64,000 nucleotides of DNA from Psychrobacter sp. JCM 18902 (GTDB lineage Bacteria > Pseudomonadota > Gammaproteobacteria > Pseudomonadales > Moraxellaceae): positions 682,001 to 746,000 of the forward strand of contig NZ_CAJHBK010000001.1 in assembly GCF_904846615.1 (NCBI RefSeq), in the 5' to 3' direction. Of this stretch, positions 55,262-63,462 are shown piece after piece. How positions within the stretch are numbered: position 1 is the first letter of the stretch; every line of letters starts with the position of its first letter. The translations under genes were made by a program, and so were the position numbers. Below the pieces are notes generated by a model. The model saw nothing but the letters and a program-made list of their open reading frames with translations, was not told the origin of the DNA and did no database searches.

Positions 55262-56917
55262 ATGGATCATGTAAAAGTTGGCCGCTTAGGCCCTTTTCCA
55301 CGGGTAAGTAAACCTGTGTTTTTAACTTCAGCGTTATTAATTCTTGTGTTCATTATTTTTGGTGCTCTTTTTAATGAGCAAGCAGAATTGTTATTTGGTC
55401 ATGCCAAAGCATTCGTGTCTTTGCGTTTTGGCTGGTTCTTTATTGTGGTGGTCAACTTAACGTTGGTGATGAGTATTTACATGATATTTAGTCGTTATGG
55501 CGATATCAGGCTTGGTCATCAAAATGAGAAACCAGAATACAATCTAGTATCTTGGATTGGCATGCTATTTTCCGCGGGTATCGGTATTGGTCTGCTCTAT
55601 TGGGGTACGGCTGAACCCTTGTACCATTTTATGGCGCCGCCGTTAGGAGAAGCTGAAACAGTGGCTGCCGCCAAGCAAGCGATGAATATCTCGTTCTTGC
55701 ACTATGGTTTGCATGTATGGGCGCTCTATGGCATGGTCGCGTTGTCATTGGCTTATTTCCATTACCGAGTGGGCTTACCGCTGGCCATCCGTTCGACACT
55801 ATATCCTATATTGGGCAAAAAGATCTATGGTGGTTGGGGTCATACGGTCGATACACTAGCGGTATTTGGTACGATGTTTGGAGTAGTGACCACTTTAGGT
55901 CTTGGGGTATTGCAAATTAACTCAGGTCTTGAGACGTTATTTGGCATACCCAATAATATTACAGTGCAAATTATTTTGATTGCCTTAATCACTATGTTGG
56001 CAGGTCTGTCTCTATTTATGGGGCTAGATAAAGGGATTAAGCGCTTAAGTGATACCAATATATTATTTACTGTGATATTGCTCAGCTTTGTGATTATTTT
56101 AGGCCCGACCCAGTTTATCTTTAATAGCTTTGTAGAAAATATTGGCAATTATTTGCATCAAATTGTGCCATTAGGTCTTTGGACAGAATCGTATGATGGT
56201 CAAGAAAACTGGCAGGCATCATGGACGATTTTCTATTGGGCATGGTGGATAAGCTGGTCGCCTTTCGTCGGTGTGTTCGTAGCTCGTATCTCTCGTGGTC
56301 GAACCATTCGTGAGTTTATATTAGGGGTGTTATTAATTCCTATCACCATCTTGTTCTTATGGTTCACCGCTTTCGGTGGTTCAGCCGTTAATATGGAATT
56401 AATGGCAGCCGCTGATCCCAATCTCATTAGTCCTGGCTTGATTGAGGCTGTCCAAGCAGATACTGGCAGTGCCATCTTCAAACTGATGGAATCTTATCCA
56501 TTTACGTCAGCTTTGAACTTGCTTATCGTAGTGATGATTGTGCTTTGGTTTGTCACGTCATCGGATTCTGCCAGTTTTGTCATTGATATGTTGACCTCAG
56601 GTGGCGATGCCAATCCACCGAAAATTCAGCGCCTATTTTGGGCGGGTACAGAGGGTGTCATCGCTGCCGTACTATTAGCAGCAGGTGGATTGAGTGCGCT
56701 ACAAGCAGCTTCCATTGTGTCAGGTTTCCCTTTTGCGATTGTGATAGTCGTTATGATGTACTCCTTATTACGCGGCTTGAGTCGAGATCGTTTGATACTG
56801 TATCGCAACCAGCAGTGGTTTGTCACCGAAGAGTCAGCAGAGCATAATTCAGCCAATGAATTTCGTGATGAAGATTTGTTGACAGGCCCACCTGATCTTG
56901 AAAAACCTGAAGGTTAG
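55262..56917 (+). CDS. BCCT family betaine/carnitine/choline transporter, copy 2
   Basis: This 551-residue paralogue of the gene at 53373 shares the first 21 residues exactly (MDHVKVGRLGPFPRVSKPVF) and most membrane helices, including SAGIGIGLLYWGTAEPL and TIFYWAWWISWSPFVGVFVARISRG. Differences cluster in the first periplasmic loop (FNEQAELLFGHAKAFVSLRF) and around the region AAADPNLISPGLIEA, so substrate or affinity may differ. The C-terminal tail differs only slightly. It arose by tandem duplication that also copied the leader. A strong terminator follows. Confidence 0.92.
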   Translation: MDHVKVGRLGPFPRVSKPVFLTSALLILVFIIFGALFNEQAELLFGHAKAFVSLRFGWFFIVVVNLTLVMSIYMIFSRYGDIRLGHQNEKPEYNLVSWIGMLFSAGIGIGLLYWGTAEPLYHFMAPPLGEAETVAAAKQAMNISFLHYGLHVWALYGMVALSLAYFHYRVGLPLAIRSTLYPILGKKIYGGWGHTVDTLAVFGTMFGVVTTLGLGVLQINSGLETLFGIPNNITVQIILIALITMLAGLSLFMGLDKGIKRLSDTNILFTVILLSFVIILGPTQFIFNSFVENIGNYLHQIVPLGLWTESYDGQENWQASWTIFYWAWWISWSPFVGVFVARISRGRTIREFILGVLLIPITILFLWFTAFGGSAVNMELMAAADPNLISPGLIEAVQADTGSAIFKLMESYPFTSALNLLIVVMIVLWFVTSSDSASFVIDMLTSGGDANPPKIQRLFWAGTEGVIAAVLLAAGGLSALQAASIVSGFPFAIVIVVMMYSLLRGLSRDRLILYRNQQWFVTEESAEHNSANEFRDEDLLTGPPDLEKPEG

Positions 56918-56941
56918 ATTTTATTGATCTGAAAAATAATA

Positions 56942-56977
56942 AAAAAGCACCCGCTTATGATTAAGCGGGTGCTTTTT
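56942..56977. terminator. bidirectional rho-independent terminator
   Basis: AAAAAGCACCCGCTTA, a TGAT loop and TAAGCGGGTGCTTTTT form a 16-bp perfect hairpin with U-runs on both strands, between the convergent BCCT gene 2 and the Kazal-like lipoprotein gene. Confidence 0.95.
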
Positions 56978-57040
56978 CATGTGATTTGATTGTCTTTTTT
57001 CGTTTGATATAAAGCATTTACACAAAGTTATGAAGCAAGA

Positions 57041-57379
57041 TTATGAGCACTGTCCTTTAACATAACTTACTGCTGCCGTTGTGCCACATGCCGAACATGA
57101 GTTGCCCGCAGTGCGATAACTAAATCCTGAGCTGGTTTTTACTTTGACACACACAGGATCGTATTGCGCGGTGCACATCGTTTGCTCAGGGTTGTAAGGT
57201 GGGCATTTGATGAAAGGGTTGTCGCTGTTCTGTTGGCTGTGCCTAGTGCTATGAATAGGGGCGGTGTCAGGCGTATCGATGCTTTGGATGTTATTACAGC
57301 CAGCTAAGGCAATAGTGACTGATAACCCTAATAATGACAGGCATAATCGCCATGATTTGAATAAGTGGTTCATAATCAT
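57041..57379 (-). CDS. lipoprotein with a Kazal-like cysteine-rich domain
   Basis: The 112-residue precursor has a signal sequence with a canonical lipobox ending LAGC at about residues 25-28, so the mature protein is lipid-anchored. The C-terminal half carries cysteines spaced as in Kazal-type protease inhibitors: MCTAQYDPVCVKV, FSYRTAGNSCSACG, YVKGQC. YDPVC is the family's most recognisable segment. Kazal-like lipoproteins occur in some Proteobacteria, but inhibition has rarely been tested. ATG 57379 follows ATAAGGACAT; an ATG two codons later is also possible. A role in protease inhibition is inferred from the pattern only. Confidence 0.75.
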   Translation of the reverse strand: MIMNHLFKSWRLCLSLLGLSVTIALAGCNNIQSIDTPDTAPIHSTRHSQQNSDNPFIKCPPYNPEQTMCTAQYDPVCVKVKTSSGFSYRTAGNSCSACGTTAAVSYVKGQCS

Positions 57380-57692
57380 ATGTCCTTATAAATAGTGTTC
57401 GGTAAGTCCCTGTTATCGATAGCTGGTTACAACCATGTGATGAACAAGGTGGTTTTAATTGATAGTAGCCTATTTATCAGCAGTCATCTACCAAATCATG
57501 ATTAATAAAAAACCCAAGCCTATGATTAAGCTTGGGTTTGAGCACCACTATAGTCATTCCACTATAAAAATATTACTGCGTTAACCTCGCTTGAAGTATT
57601 AAATATACATCTACACTCGGTTGCCTTGTACTACTTTTAAATTGAACCGACTATACCAGCCGTTTTATAAATGCCAGCTAAAGGCGATAGAA
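57380..57692. other. gap with terminator between DUF3144 gene and lipoprotein gene
   Basis: No gene is seen in these 313 bases. AAACCCAAGC (57510-57519) and GCTTGGGTTT (57530-57539) form a 10-bp stem with a T-run on the minus strand, ending the DUF3144 gene transcript. Confidence 0.7.
57505..57539 (-). terminator. rho-independent terminator of the DUF3144 gene
   Basis: On the minus strand AAACCCAAGC, a 10-base loop and GCTTGGGTTT are followed by a continuous T-run. Confidence 0.85.
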
Positions 57693-58064
57693 CTATTTGG
57701 CTGCTTTGTCATCTTGATTAAGCTGAACATATTTATCAAAGTTCTGCGCATAATCAGTCAGGTTGTCGCTCAGCATTTGGCGATACTGTTTGACATAAAA
57801 TTCAACGATATCATCTTTTTCTTTGGCAAAGTCATCGCCTTTGACAAAGCCGATAGAGGCGACAGATGCGCTATAACGTGCTGCGGCATAAAGTAGTGAT
57901 GCGCCTACTTGTCCTGAATGCGCTTCAGAACCCAACTGACTGTTTGCGATACCAATAATGGCATCAGCACGTTGATAAAATGCCTGCATTTCAGGGGTAA
58001 TCTCAATGTTAGCGTCAACATTGCTGTCTTGAATGTTGTTGTCTTGCATATTGTCTTGAGACAT
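57693..58064 (-). CDS. DUF3144 family protein
   Basis: The 123-residue cytosolic protein has an Asn/Asp-rich N terminus (MSQDNMQDNNIQDSN) and a helical core: MQAFYQRADAIIGIANSQL, then SLLYAAARYSASVAS and VEFYVKQYRQMLSDNL. The FYxRADxxIxxAN pattern is that of DUF3144, a short family of unknown function in Gammaproteobacteria. ATG 58064 follows TTAGGAGTCGCTT. The stop of metK lies upstream of it on the other side: the order on the minus strand is metK then this gene, about 70 bp apart, so they may be co-transcribed. Confidence 0.8.
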   Translation of the reverse strand: MSQDNMQDNNIQDSNVDANIEITPEMQAFYQRADAIIGIANSQLGSEAHSGQVGASLLYAAARYSASVASIGFVKGDDFAKEKDDIVEFYVKQYRQMLSDNLTDYAQNFDKYVQLNQDDKAAK

Positions 58065-58136
58065 AAGCGACTCCTAATAAGTGTCGGTAATTTTAAATTT
58101 ATAAAGTGGGTTTGTAAGGGGTGAAACGTGATATTT

Positions 58137-59303
58137 TTACAAACCAGCGTCTGCTTTTAATATCTCAGCTTTGTCTGTTTTTTCCCACGTAAAGGCAGTT
58201 TCAGAGCCAGGACGACCAAAATGACCAAAAGTCGCCGTTTGCTGATACATTGGTTGTAATAAATTTAGCATACGGGTAATGCCATAAGGGCGCAGATCAA
58301 AATGGGTGCGAATCAGACGGATGATTTCATCATTGCTGATTTTATTCGTACCAAAAGTATTGACCGAGATAGAGGTTGGTTCAGCGACACCAATGGCATA
58401 GCTAACCTGTATTTCACAGCGCTCAGCAAGTCCTGCAGCGACGATATTCTTAGCCACATAACGTACGGCATATGCAGCACTGCGATCTACTTTTGATGGA
58501 TCTTTACCACTGAATGCACCGCCGCCATGACGCGCCATACCGCCATACGTATCAACAATAATTTTACGACCTGTCAATCCAGCATCACCAACAGGGCCGC
58601 CAATCACAAACTTACCCGTTGGATTGATATGATAGCGCGTGCCAGCATGCAATAATTCAGCAGGCAATACTTGTTTGATGATAGATTCCATTATTGCTTC
58701 TTGCAGATCTTTTTGCGAGATACTTGGATCGTGTTGTGTTGATAGCACCACAGCATCAATGGCAACAGGCTTGCTACCATCATATCTTAACGTCACTTGC
58801 GCCTTGGCATCTGGACGTAACCAAGGCAACTCGCCTGCGCGGCGCAGCTCAGATTGGCGTTCCATCAAGCGATGAGCAAATTCGATAGGGGCTGGCATCA
58901 AGACATCAGTTTCATTGCTGGCATAGCCAAACATAAGACCTTGGTCACCTGCGCCTTGCTCTTCAGGGTCGCTACGATCGACACCTTGAGCGATTTCAGG
59001 AGATTGTTTGCCGAGCATGTTGATGACCGCGCATGTTTCGCCATCAAAGCCTAAGTCTGAGTGGTGGTAACCAATACCGTTTACAGTATCACGCACGATA
59101 CGCTCAACGTCGATATTTGCCGTCGTGGTGACTTCACCTGCTAGTATCACAGCACCTGTTTTAACCAAGGTTTCGCATGCCACGCGTGCATGCAAATCTT
59201 CACGTAAGATGGCGTCAAGGATGGCATCTGATATTTGGTCAGCCATTTTATCAGGATGACCTTCGCTCACAGATTCTGAGGTAAATAAGTTGTATTCACG
59301 CAT
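58137..59303 (-). CDS. metK: S-adenosylmethionine synthase
   Basis: The 388-residue protein matches Met[23 protein letters not shown] (His and Asp of the ATP/metal site), [14 protein letters not shown], the phosphate loop [18 protein letters not shown] and GHFGRPG near the C terminus. It makes S-adenosylmethionine from methionine and ATP. No SAM riboswitch-like fold was recognised upstream. The ribosome site before ATG 59303 is weak. Length and both ends match the family (E. coli 384). Confidence 0.98.
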   Translation of the reverse strand: MREYNLFTSESVSEGHPDKMADQISDAILDAILREDLHARVACETLVKTGAVILAGEVTTTANIDVERIVRDTVNGIGYHHSDLGFDGETCAVINMLGKQSPEIAQGVDRSDPEEQGAGDQGLMFGYASNETDVLMPAPIEFAHRLMERQSELRRAGELPWLRPDAKAQVTLRYDGSKPVAIDAVVLSTQHDPSISQKDLQEAIMESIIKQVLPAELLHAGTRYHINPTGKFVIGGPVGDAGLTGRKIIVDTYGGMARHGGGAFSGKDPSKVDRSAAYAVRYVAKNIVAAGLAERCEIQVSYAIGVAEPTSISVNTFGTNKISNDEIIRLIRTHFDLRPYGITRMLNLLQPMYQQTATFGHFGRPGSETAFTWEKTDKAEILKADAGL

Positions 59304-59465
59304 AATGGGATCGCTTAATTGCAGGGACTGTATTCTACGAACTCAGTCATTATTAAATGTATATAAAAATAAAAGGCGAAAACGAATAAAAAAATTAGCA
59401 CATTTTACCGTGTATCGAGGTAAAACTCTAGCGATGGATAATACTAAGAAGTAACTAGGCATGGA

Positions 59466-60062
59466 TTAACCATGGTAAAAGTCATCCATCTCGCTATTTT
59501 CTTGCCAGCGATATTCAGTATAGTGAGCGATCTGGCGCGCTATATCGATGTCATGTCTGTCGGCGATAAAGCCAAGCGCCATGTCCATACCTGCACTGAC
59601 ACCTGAGGACGTATAAAATTTGCCATCAACAACCCAGCGTGCTTGCTCTGCCCAATGGACTTTGTCAGATTGCGCTATCACCCATTGCCATGACAGCTTA
59701 TTAGACGTTGCGCGCTTGTCATCTAAGACGCCAGCCTTAGCCAACAATGCGCTACCCGTACAAACGCTAAGTACCCAATCAGCATGGTCAACCAAGGTTA
59801 TTAACGTCTGCAAAAATGGTCGGTGATTGATTTGCTGGCGAGTACCCATGCCGCCAACCATCAACAAGATATCAGTCTGGTGCGCTAACTCGCTGACAGC
59901 GACTGTCTGCATCGCAACGCCATGCTTACTATGAATAATGCCACCGTTTAAGGAGGCAAATTGCAGACGATAATGCTCAGGTAAGCAGCCAAACATCTCG
60001 ATAGGTCCAAATAGATCTAAAGTCTCAAAATCATCGAATAATAGCGCGGTCAGTGTCTGCAT
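59466..60062 (-). CDS. DJ-1/PfpI family protein
   Basis: The 198-residue protein has the class I glutamine amidotransferase-like fold of the ThiJ/PfpI family: LLFDDFETLDLFGPIEMFG, ILLMVGGMGTRQ, and the conserved nucleophile elbow Cys in VLSVCTGSALLAKAGVL. It lacks the C-terminal AraC domain found in related regulators. Members include chaperone/deglycase-like proteins and isonitrile hydratases; the DFETLDLFGP start fits the latter branch, but I do not assign an activity. ATG 60062 follows TCAGGAAGCCAG. It stands alone, just left of the MITE-like element. Confidence 0.82.
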   Translation of the reverse strand: MQTLTALLFDDFETLDLFGPIEMFGCLPEHYRLQFASLNGGIIHSKHGVAMQTVAVSELAHQTDILLMVGGMGTRQQINHRPFLQTLITLVDHADWVLSVCTGSALLAKAGVLDDKRATSNKLSWQWVIAQSDKVHWAEQARWVVDGKFYTSSGVSAGMDMALGFIADRHDIDIARQIAHYTEYRWQENSEMDDFYHG

Positions 60063-60176
60063 CTGGCTTCCTGATTTTTAAATAATATTTACAAAAGTAA
60101 GTGGGCGTCTACTGCTTTTTGAACCACGCTATTCATGCTTTTTGCATATAAAGTAGATAAATTAAACCTTCTATAA

Positions 60177-60352
60177 CTAGGGCGTGTCCTCATTTTAAAA
60201 ATGGTGATAAAAATGAGATAAATTGCCGTCAAACAAGGAAAATAGCGCACATAATATCGAGATATTAAGAAGCTATTTGACGATGTTTGGCAAAATTTAG
60301 CTATTTTTAGCCCATTTAGAAAGTAATCGATTGAATTGAGGACACGCCCTAG
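60177..60352. mobile_element. MITE-like element, 176 bp, IS5-family-type ends
   Basis: CTAGGGCGTGTCCTCA (60177-60192) and TGAGGACACGCCCTAG (60337-60352) are perfect 16-bp inverted repeats around 144 bp without a gene. CTAG at both outer ends fits the YTAR target duplicated by IS5-family elements, leaving terminal repeats GGCGTGTCCTCA. The element has no transposase and would need one supplied elsewhere. It sits in the gap between the DJ-1/PfpI gene and nth (60063-60387); nothing else is seen in that gap. A decayed relative is at 40845-40909. Confidence 0.75.
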
Positions 60353-60387
60353 AGCAGTTATCGTTCTAAAAGCGATCGTTCTAAAAA

Positions 60388-61083
60388 TTATAGCTCCAAA
60401 AACTTGGCTTTGTCTTTAAACATACATTCGTCATAAACAGGACACGCACCGCATTTAGGTGTACGGGCTTGGCAGGTATAGCGCCCGTGCAAAATAAGAT
60501 AATGATGCGCATCCACGATGAAGTCATCTGGGATACGCTCGACCAACTTATTTTCAACGATCAAGACGTTCTTGCCAGTAGCCAGCCCCGTACGATTACC
60601 TACCCGAAAGATATGAGTGTCGACCGCCATGGTTGGCTGACCAAAAGCGGTATTTAACACCACATTGGCGGTTTTACGCCCAACGCCAGCGAGAGACTCT
60701 AAGTCTTTGCGGTTATCAGGGACGGTGCTATTAAATTTCTCAATTAAGTCTCGGCAAGTTTTGATGACATTTTTGGCTTTGGCATTATATAAGCCAATAT
60801 TTTTGATATAAGATTTTAGACCGTCTTCACCCAATGCCAAGATTGCTTCAGGTGTATTTGCTACGGGATATAATTGCTTGGTAGCAATATTGACGCTCAC
60901 ATCCGTCGCCTGCGCAGACAAGATGACCGCGATCAGCAGCTCAAAATTACTCTTATAATTCAATTCCGTAACTGGCTCATCAATCGTCGCTGCCAGCTTT
61001 TCAAAAAATGGACGCACGTCACGATTGGGCATTCGTCTCGATGGCGGGGTATCGGCAGTTTTATGTTTGACGGTTTTACTCAT
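60388..61083 (-). CDS. nth: endonuclease III
   Basis: The 231-residue DNA glycosylase/AP lyase matches Nth: the helix-hairpin-helix LESLAGVGRKTANVVLN with the catalytic Lys, VDTHIFRVGNRTG with the catalytic Asp, and the C-terminal [4Fe-4S] cluster motif CQARTPKCGACPVYDEC (C-x6-C-x2-C-x5-C). It removes oxidised pyrimidines. A basic N-terminal extension of about 20 residues (MSKTVKHKTADTPPSRR) precedes the usual start of the fold. rnfB lies upstream on the same strand; nth next to rnf genes is a known arrangement in Gammaproteobacteria. Confidence 0.96.
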   Translation of the reverse strand: MSKTVKHKTADTPPSRRMPNRDVRPFFEKLAATIDEPVTELNYKSNFELLIAVILSAQATDVSVNIATKQLYPVANTPEAILALGEDGLKSYIKNIGLYNAKAKNVIKTCRDLIEKFNSTVPDNRKDLESLAGVGRKTANVVLNTAFGQPTMAVDTHIFRVGNRTGLATGKNVLIVENKLVERIPDDFIVDAHHYLILHGRYTCQARTPKCGACPVYDECMFKDKAKFLEL

Positions 61084-61194
61084 AGTATTCTTACTATTTT
61101 TTGGCTATTGATAGTTAATAACTGATACAAGATATCGGAATAAATTTATTTTAGCGATGTTGGGTAGACTGTCTAACAAATGATAATTACGCTA

Positions 61195-62043
61195 TTAAAG
61201 CTGACTTAACTCCACTTGCAATGCGTCAAGCTCTACTTGTTTGCTCTCATTTGGACGGACACTTAGCTGCTTTTCTAGTTTTTTAATTTTACTACGAAGC
61301 TTCGCTGCGGCAATAGTATTTTTTGCCTGCGCTTCGCTGATATTCAACGATTGACTAGCGGCATTGTTCAGTTTTGCTTCAACCATGCTGACCACAGGTC
61401 TACTATTGCTACTATCAGCCAGCTGCTCGGTGACGCGTCTTAAATGAGTATGATAGCGCTGTCTTAAATCTTCTTGCTCTGTGGTACGTTCAGAGCTAGA
61501 CAGCTCCCGTTCAACAGTGACCAAATCGATGCAGTCGACTGGACAAGGAGCGATACAAAGCTCGCAGCCCGTGCATAAATCCGTAAAGATAGTATGCATG
61601 TGCTTACCAGTACCGACAATAGCATCGACTGGGCAGGCAGGTATACATTTGGTGCAGCCGATACAGTCATCTTCACGGATCACCGCACGTACCTCAGTCG
61701 GACGTTCAGAGGTCGCATCTATTGGCCACTGAGAAGGCGCAGCGCTAAGTATCGCTTCATGACTTTCTATATTAATGATTTGAGCAATGGCATTGGTAAC
61801 GGGTTGACCACCGGGTACACATTTATTGTATGGCTCATTGTCAAGCACGATAGCGGCGGCATAAGGTAAGCAGCCATCTGGGTGCTCGCAAAGTCCACAT
61901 TGTGTTTGCGGTAGACAAGCATCAATATATGAGATTTTCGCTTGTATGTCCGCAGGTAAGCGCTCTATATCCAAAGTGTCGAACAAGATTGGCAAATTGG
62001 TGAGACGGATATGGGTGCTATTTTTACTAGTGGTGCTTTGCAT
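61195..62043 (-). CDS. rnfB: RnfB-like ferredoxin-type protein without membrane anchor
   Basis: The 282-residue protein has the RnfB iron-sulfur domains: the CLPQTQCGLCEHPDGCLPYA cluster region followed by KCVPGGQP, then two 4Fe-4S ferredoxin motifs CIGCTKCIPACPVDAI and CTGCELCIAPCPVDCI. It lacks the N-terminal membrane helix of classic RnfB and carries a Lys/Glu/Ala-rich helical C-terminal tail (about residues 220-282). Neither rnfA nor rnfC-G is next to it. It may be a soluble electron carrier, possibly serving Fe-S proteins such as the adjacent Nth (inference). ATG 62043 follows TAAGGTTTTAAAGCAT. Confidence 0.85.
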   Translation of the reverse strand: MQSTTSKNSTHIRLTNLPILFDTLDIERLPADIQAKISYIDACLPQTQCGLCEHPDGCLPYAAAIVLDNEPYNKCVPGGQPVTNAIAQIINIESHEAILSAAPSQWPIDATSERPTEVRAVIREDDCIGCTKCIPACPVDAIVGTGKHMHTIFTDLCTGCELCIAPCPVDCIDLVTVERELSSSERTTEQEDLRQRYHTHLRRVTEQLADSSNSRPVVSMVEAKLNNAASQSLNISEAQAKNTIAAAKLRSKIKKLEKQLSVRPNESKQVELDALQVELSQL

Positions 62044-62064
62044 ATGCTTTAAAACCTTAATATC

Positions 62065-62117
62065 AGTGCTAAGTGCTAAGTGCTAAGTGCTAAATGCTAA
62101 ATGCTAAATGCTAAGTG
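62065..62117. repeat. 7-bp tandem repeat upstream of rnfB
   Basis: About 7.5 copies of the heptamer GTGCTAA/ATGCTAA run head to tail, about 20 bp before the rnfB start and so in its leader. Seven-base units allow slippage that would change leader length, a possible on/off or tuning switch. Confidence 0.75.
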
Positions 62118-62187
62118 TGCTCTGAGCGCTGACATTAGAATAATAGGATAATAACGATATTGATAAATGCTGCATTGATATTATAGA

Positions 62188-63213
62188 TTAAAGCAAAATA
62201 CCTTGATCATTGGCAATTTGTGCAATCAGCGCGTAAGCAATGCTACCTTTTGAGGGTATTTTTGGCAAATTTGATAGATCAAAAAAATCGGCGTGCGACA
62301 GCTCATCTTCTTGGATAACAATTTCGCCAGCTGCATAAGAAGCGCGAAAGCCTAGCATTAAATTAGACGGAAATGGCCATGGCTGACTGCTGACGTAACG
62401 AATATCTGATAAACTGATATTTACCTCTTCTGCCACTTCGCGCACCACCGCGTGTTCTAGGCTTTCACCCACTTCTACAAAGCCTGCAATCAAACCGTAT
62501 AGTAACGGTCGTGGCGACTGTAATAAATGAGGCGCTGTTTTTTGCTGTCCATAACGATGATGATGGGCTAGCAAAATCTGCATTTCACCAGTTTGCGGAT
62601 TCGGGCGAGTAATAGCCGTGATGACGCAGGGTTGTACACGTGGGTATTGGCGCAATCGGCACACTGGACAGACCATCGCACGCTCATCTCGTTTGGCATG
62701 AATGGTTGGGGCAGCACAGCGACTACAAAACTGTGTATCTGTTTGCCAGCGCAATAACTGTATCGCTTGGCTAAGCTGATCGGACAAAGCCACGGGCAAC
62801 TGAGTAATCAGCTGGCGATAAGGAACAAACGCATTGCCGCTGCCCTCAGCGATGATGGGCAGTGCAATATGATGTGCAATTGCATAGTCATAAGTAATGG
62901 CGCTAGCCGCTTGCGCAGTAAAGGTGTGGGGAGTATCAATCGAACTGTCGGCACTTTCTAGAGTATCGGAACTTTCTAAAATATCGGCATACTTCAGAGT
63001 ATCTACACTCGCGTTAGTATGCTTGACATCAGGCGACCAGTGACGCGGTGCTAGGCTTTCGAGTAGCGTGACATGACCAACTTGATAAGCAAGCTGGGTC
63101 TCCTCGTCTGAATGTGTAGCGGATGGGGGTAATTCAAGCTGCACGGGCCACCATCCATTAGGTAGCTGGCGGCATAAAACAGTATCATCACTAAATATAA
63201 AAGCGCTGGTCAT
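62188..63213 (-). CDS. nudC: NADH pyrophosphatase NudC
   Basis: The protein has a zinc ribbon (CSRCAAPTIHAKRDERAMVCPVC), then the Nudix box GFVEVGESLEHAVVREVAEEV and the NudC signature SQPWPFPSNLMLGF. NudC cleaves NAD(H) and removes NAD caps from RNA 5' ends. The N-terminal domain contains a polar, repetitive insert near residues 75-100 (SVDTLKYADILESSDT). ATG 63213 (MTSAFIFSDDTV) gives 341 residues; an upstream ATG at 63249 would add 12 residues without a ribosome site. It is a single minus-strand gene. Confidence 0.93.
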   Translation of the reverse strand: MTSAFIFSDDTVLCRQLPNGWWPVQLELPPSATHSDEETQLAYQVGHVTLLESLAPRHWSPDVKHTNASVDTLKYADILESSDTLESADSSIDTPHTFTAQAASAITYDYAIAHHIALPIIAEGSGNAFVPYRQLITQLPVALSDQLSQAIQLLRWQTDTQFCSRCAAPTIHAKRDERAMVCPVCRLRQYPRVQPCVITAITRPNPQTGEMQILLAHHHRYGQQKTAPHLLQSPRPLLYGLIAGFVEVGESLEHAVVREVAEEVNISLSDIRYVSSQPWPFPSNLMLGFRASYAAGEIVIQEDELSHADFFDLSNLPKIPSKGSIAYALIAQIANDQGILL

Positions 63214-63462
63214 AGGTAAAATTCCAAACCGGTTACGGTCAGTACGCATCAGTGTTGATACGGACTTTTTTTAATTGAAGTAAAGTCAATCCTATATCAT
63301 TCGGATACGGTGTCAGTCAGGCTCGCTCAGCACTAGTATTCGTAGTGCTTTCAATCACATTGCTTGTATCTAGCTTATATGGGATCGACTATATATAAAT
63401 GAAGGGCTATGGCAGCAAAGCCGCCATTAAAATATCATTTTAGTGCTTAAGTATGATAAAAA

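Noticed and set aside
59304..59465. SAM riboswitch before metK
   Set aside because: No recognisable SAM-I/II/III fold could be drawn in the gap; left unassigned.
62065..62117. CRISPR-like array
   Set aside because: Seven-base units without spacers form a simple tandem repeat; no cas genes are present.
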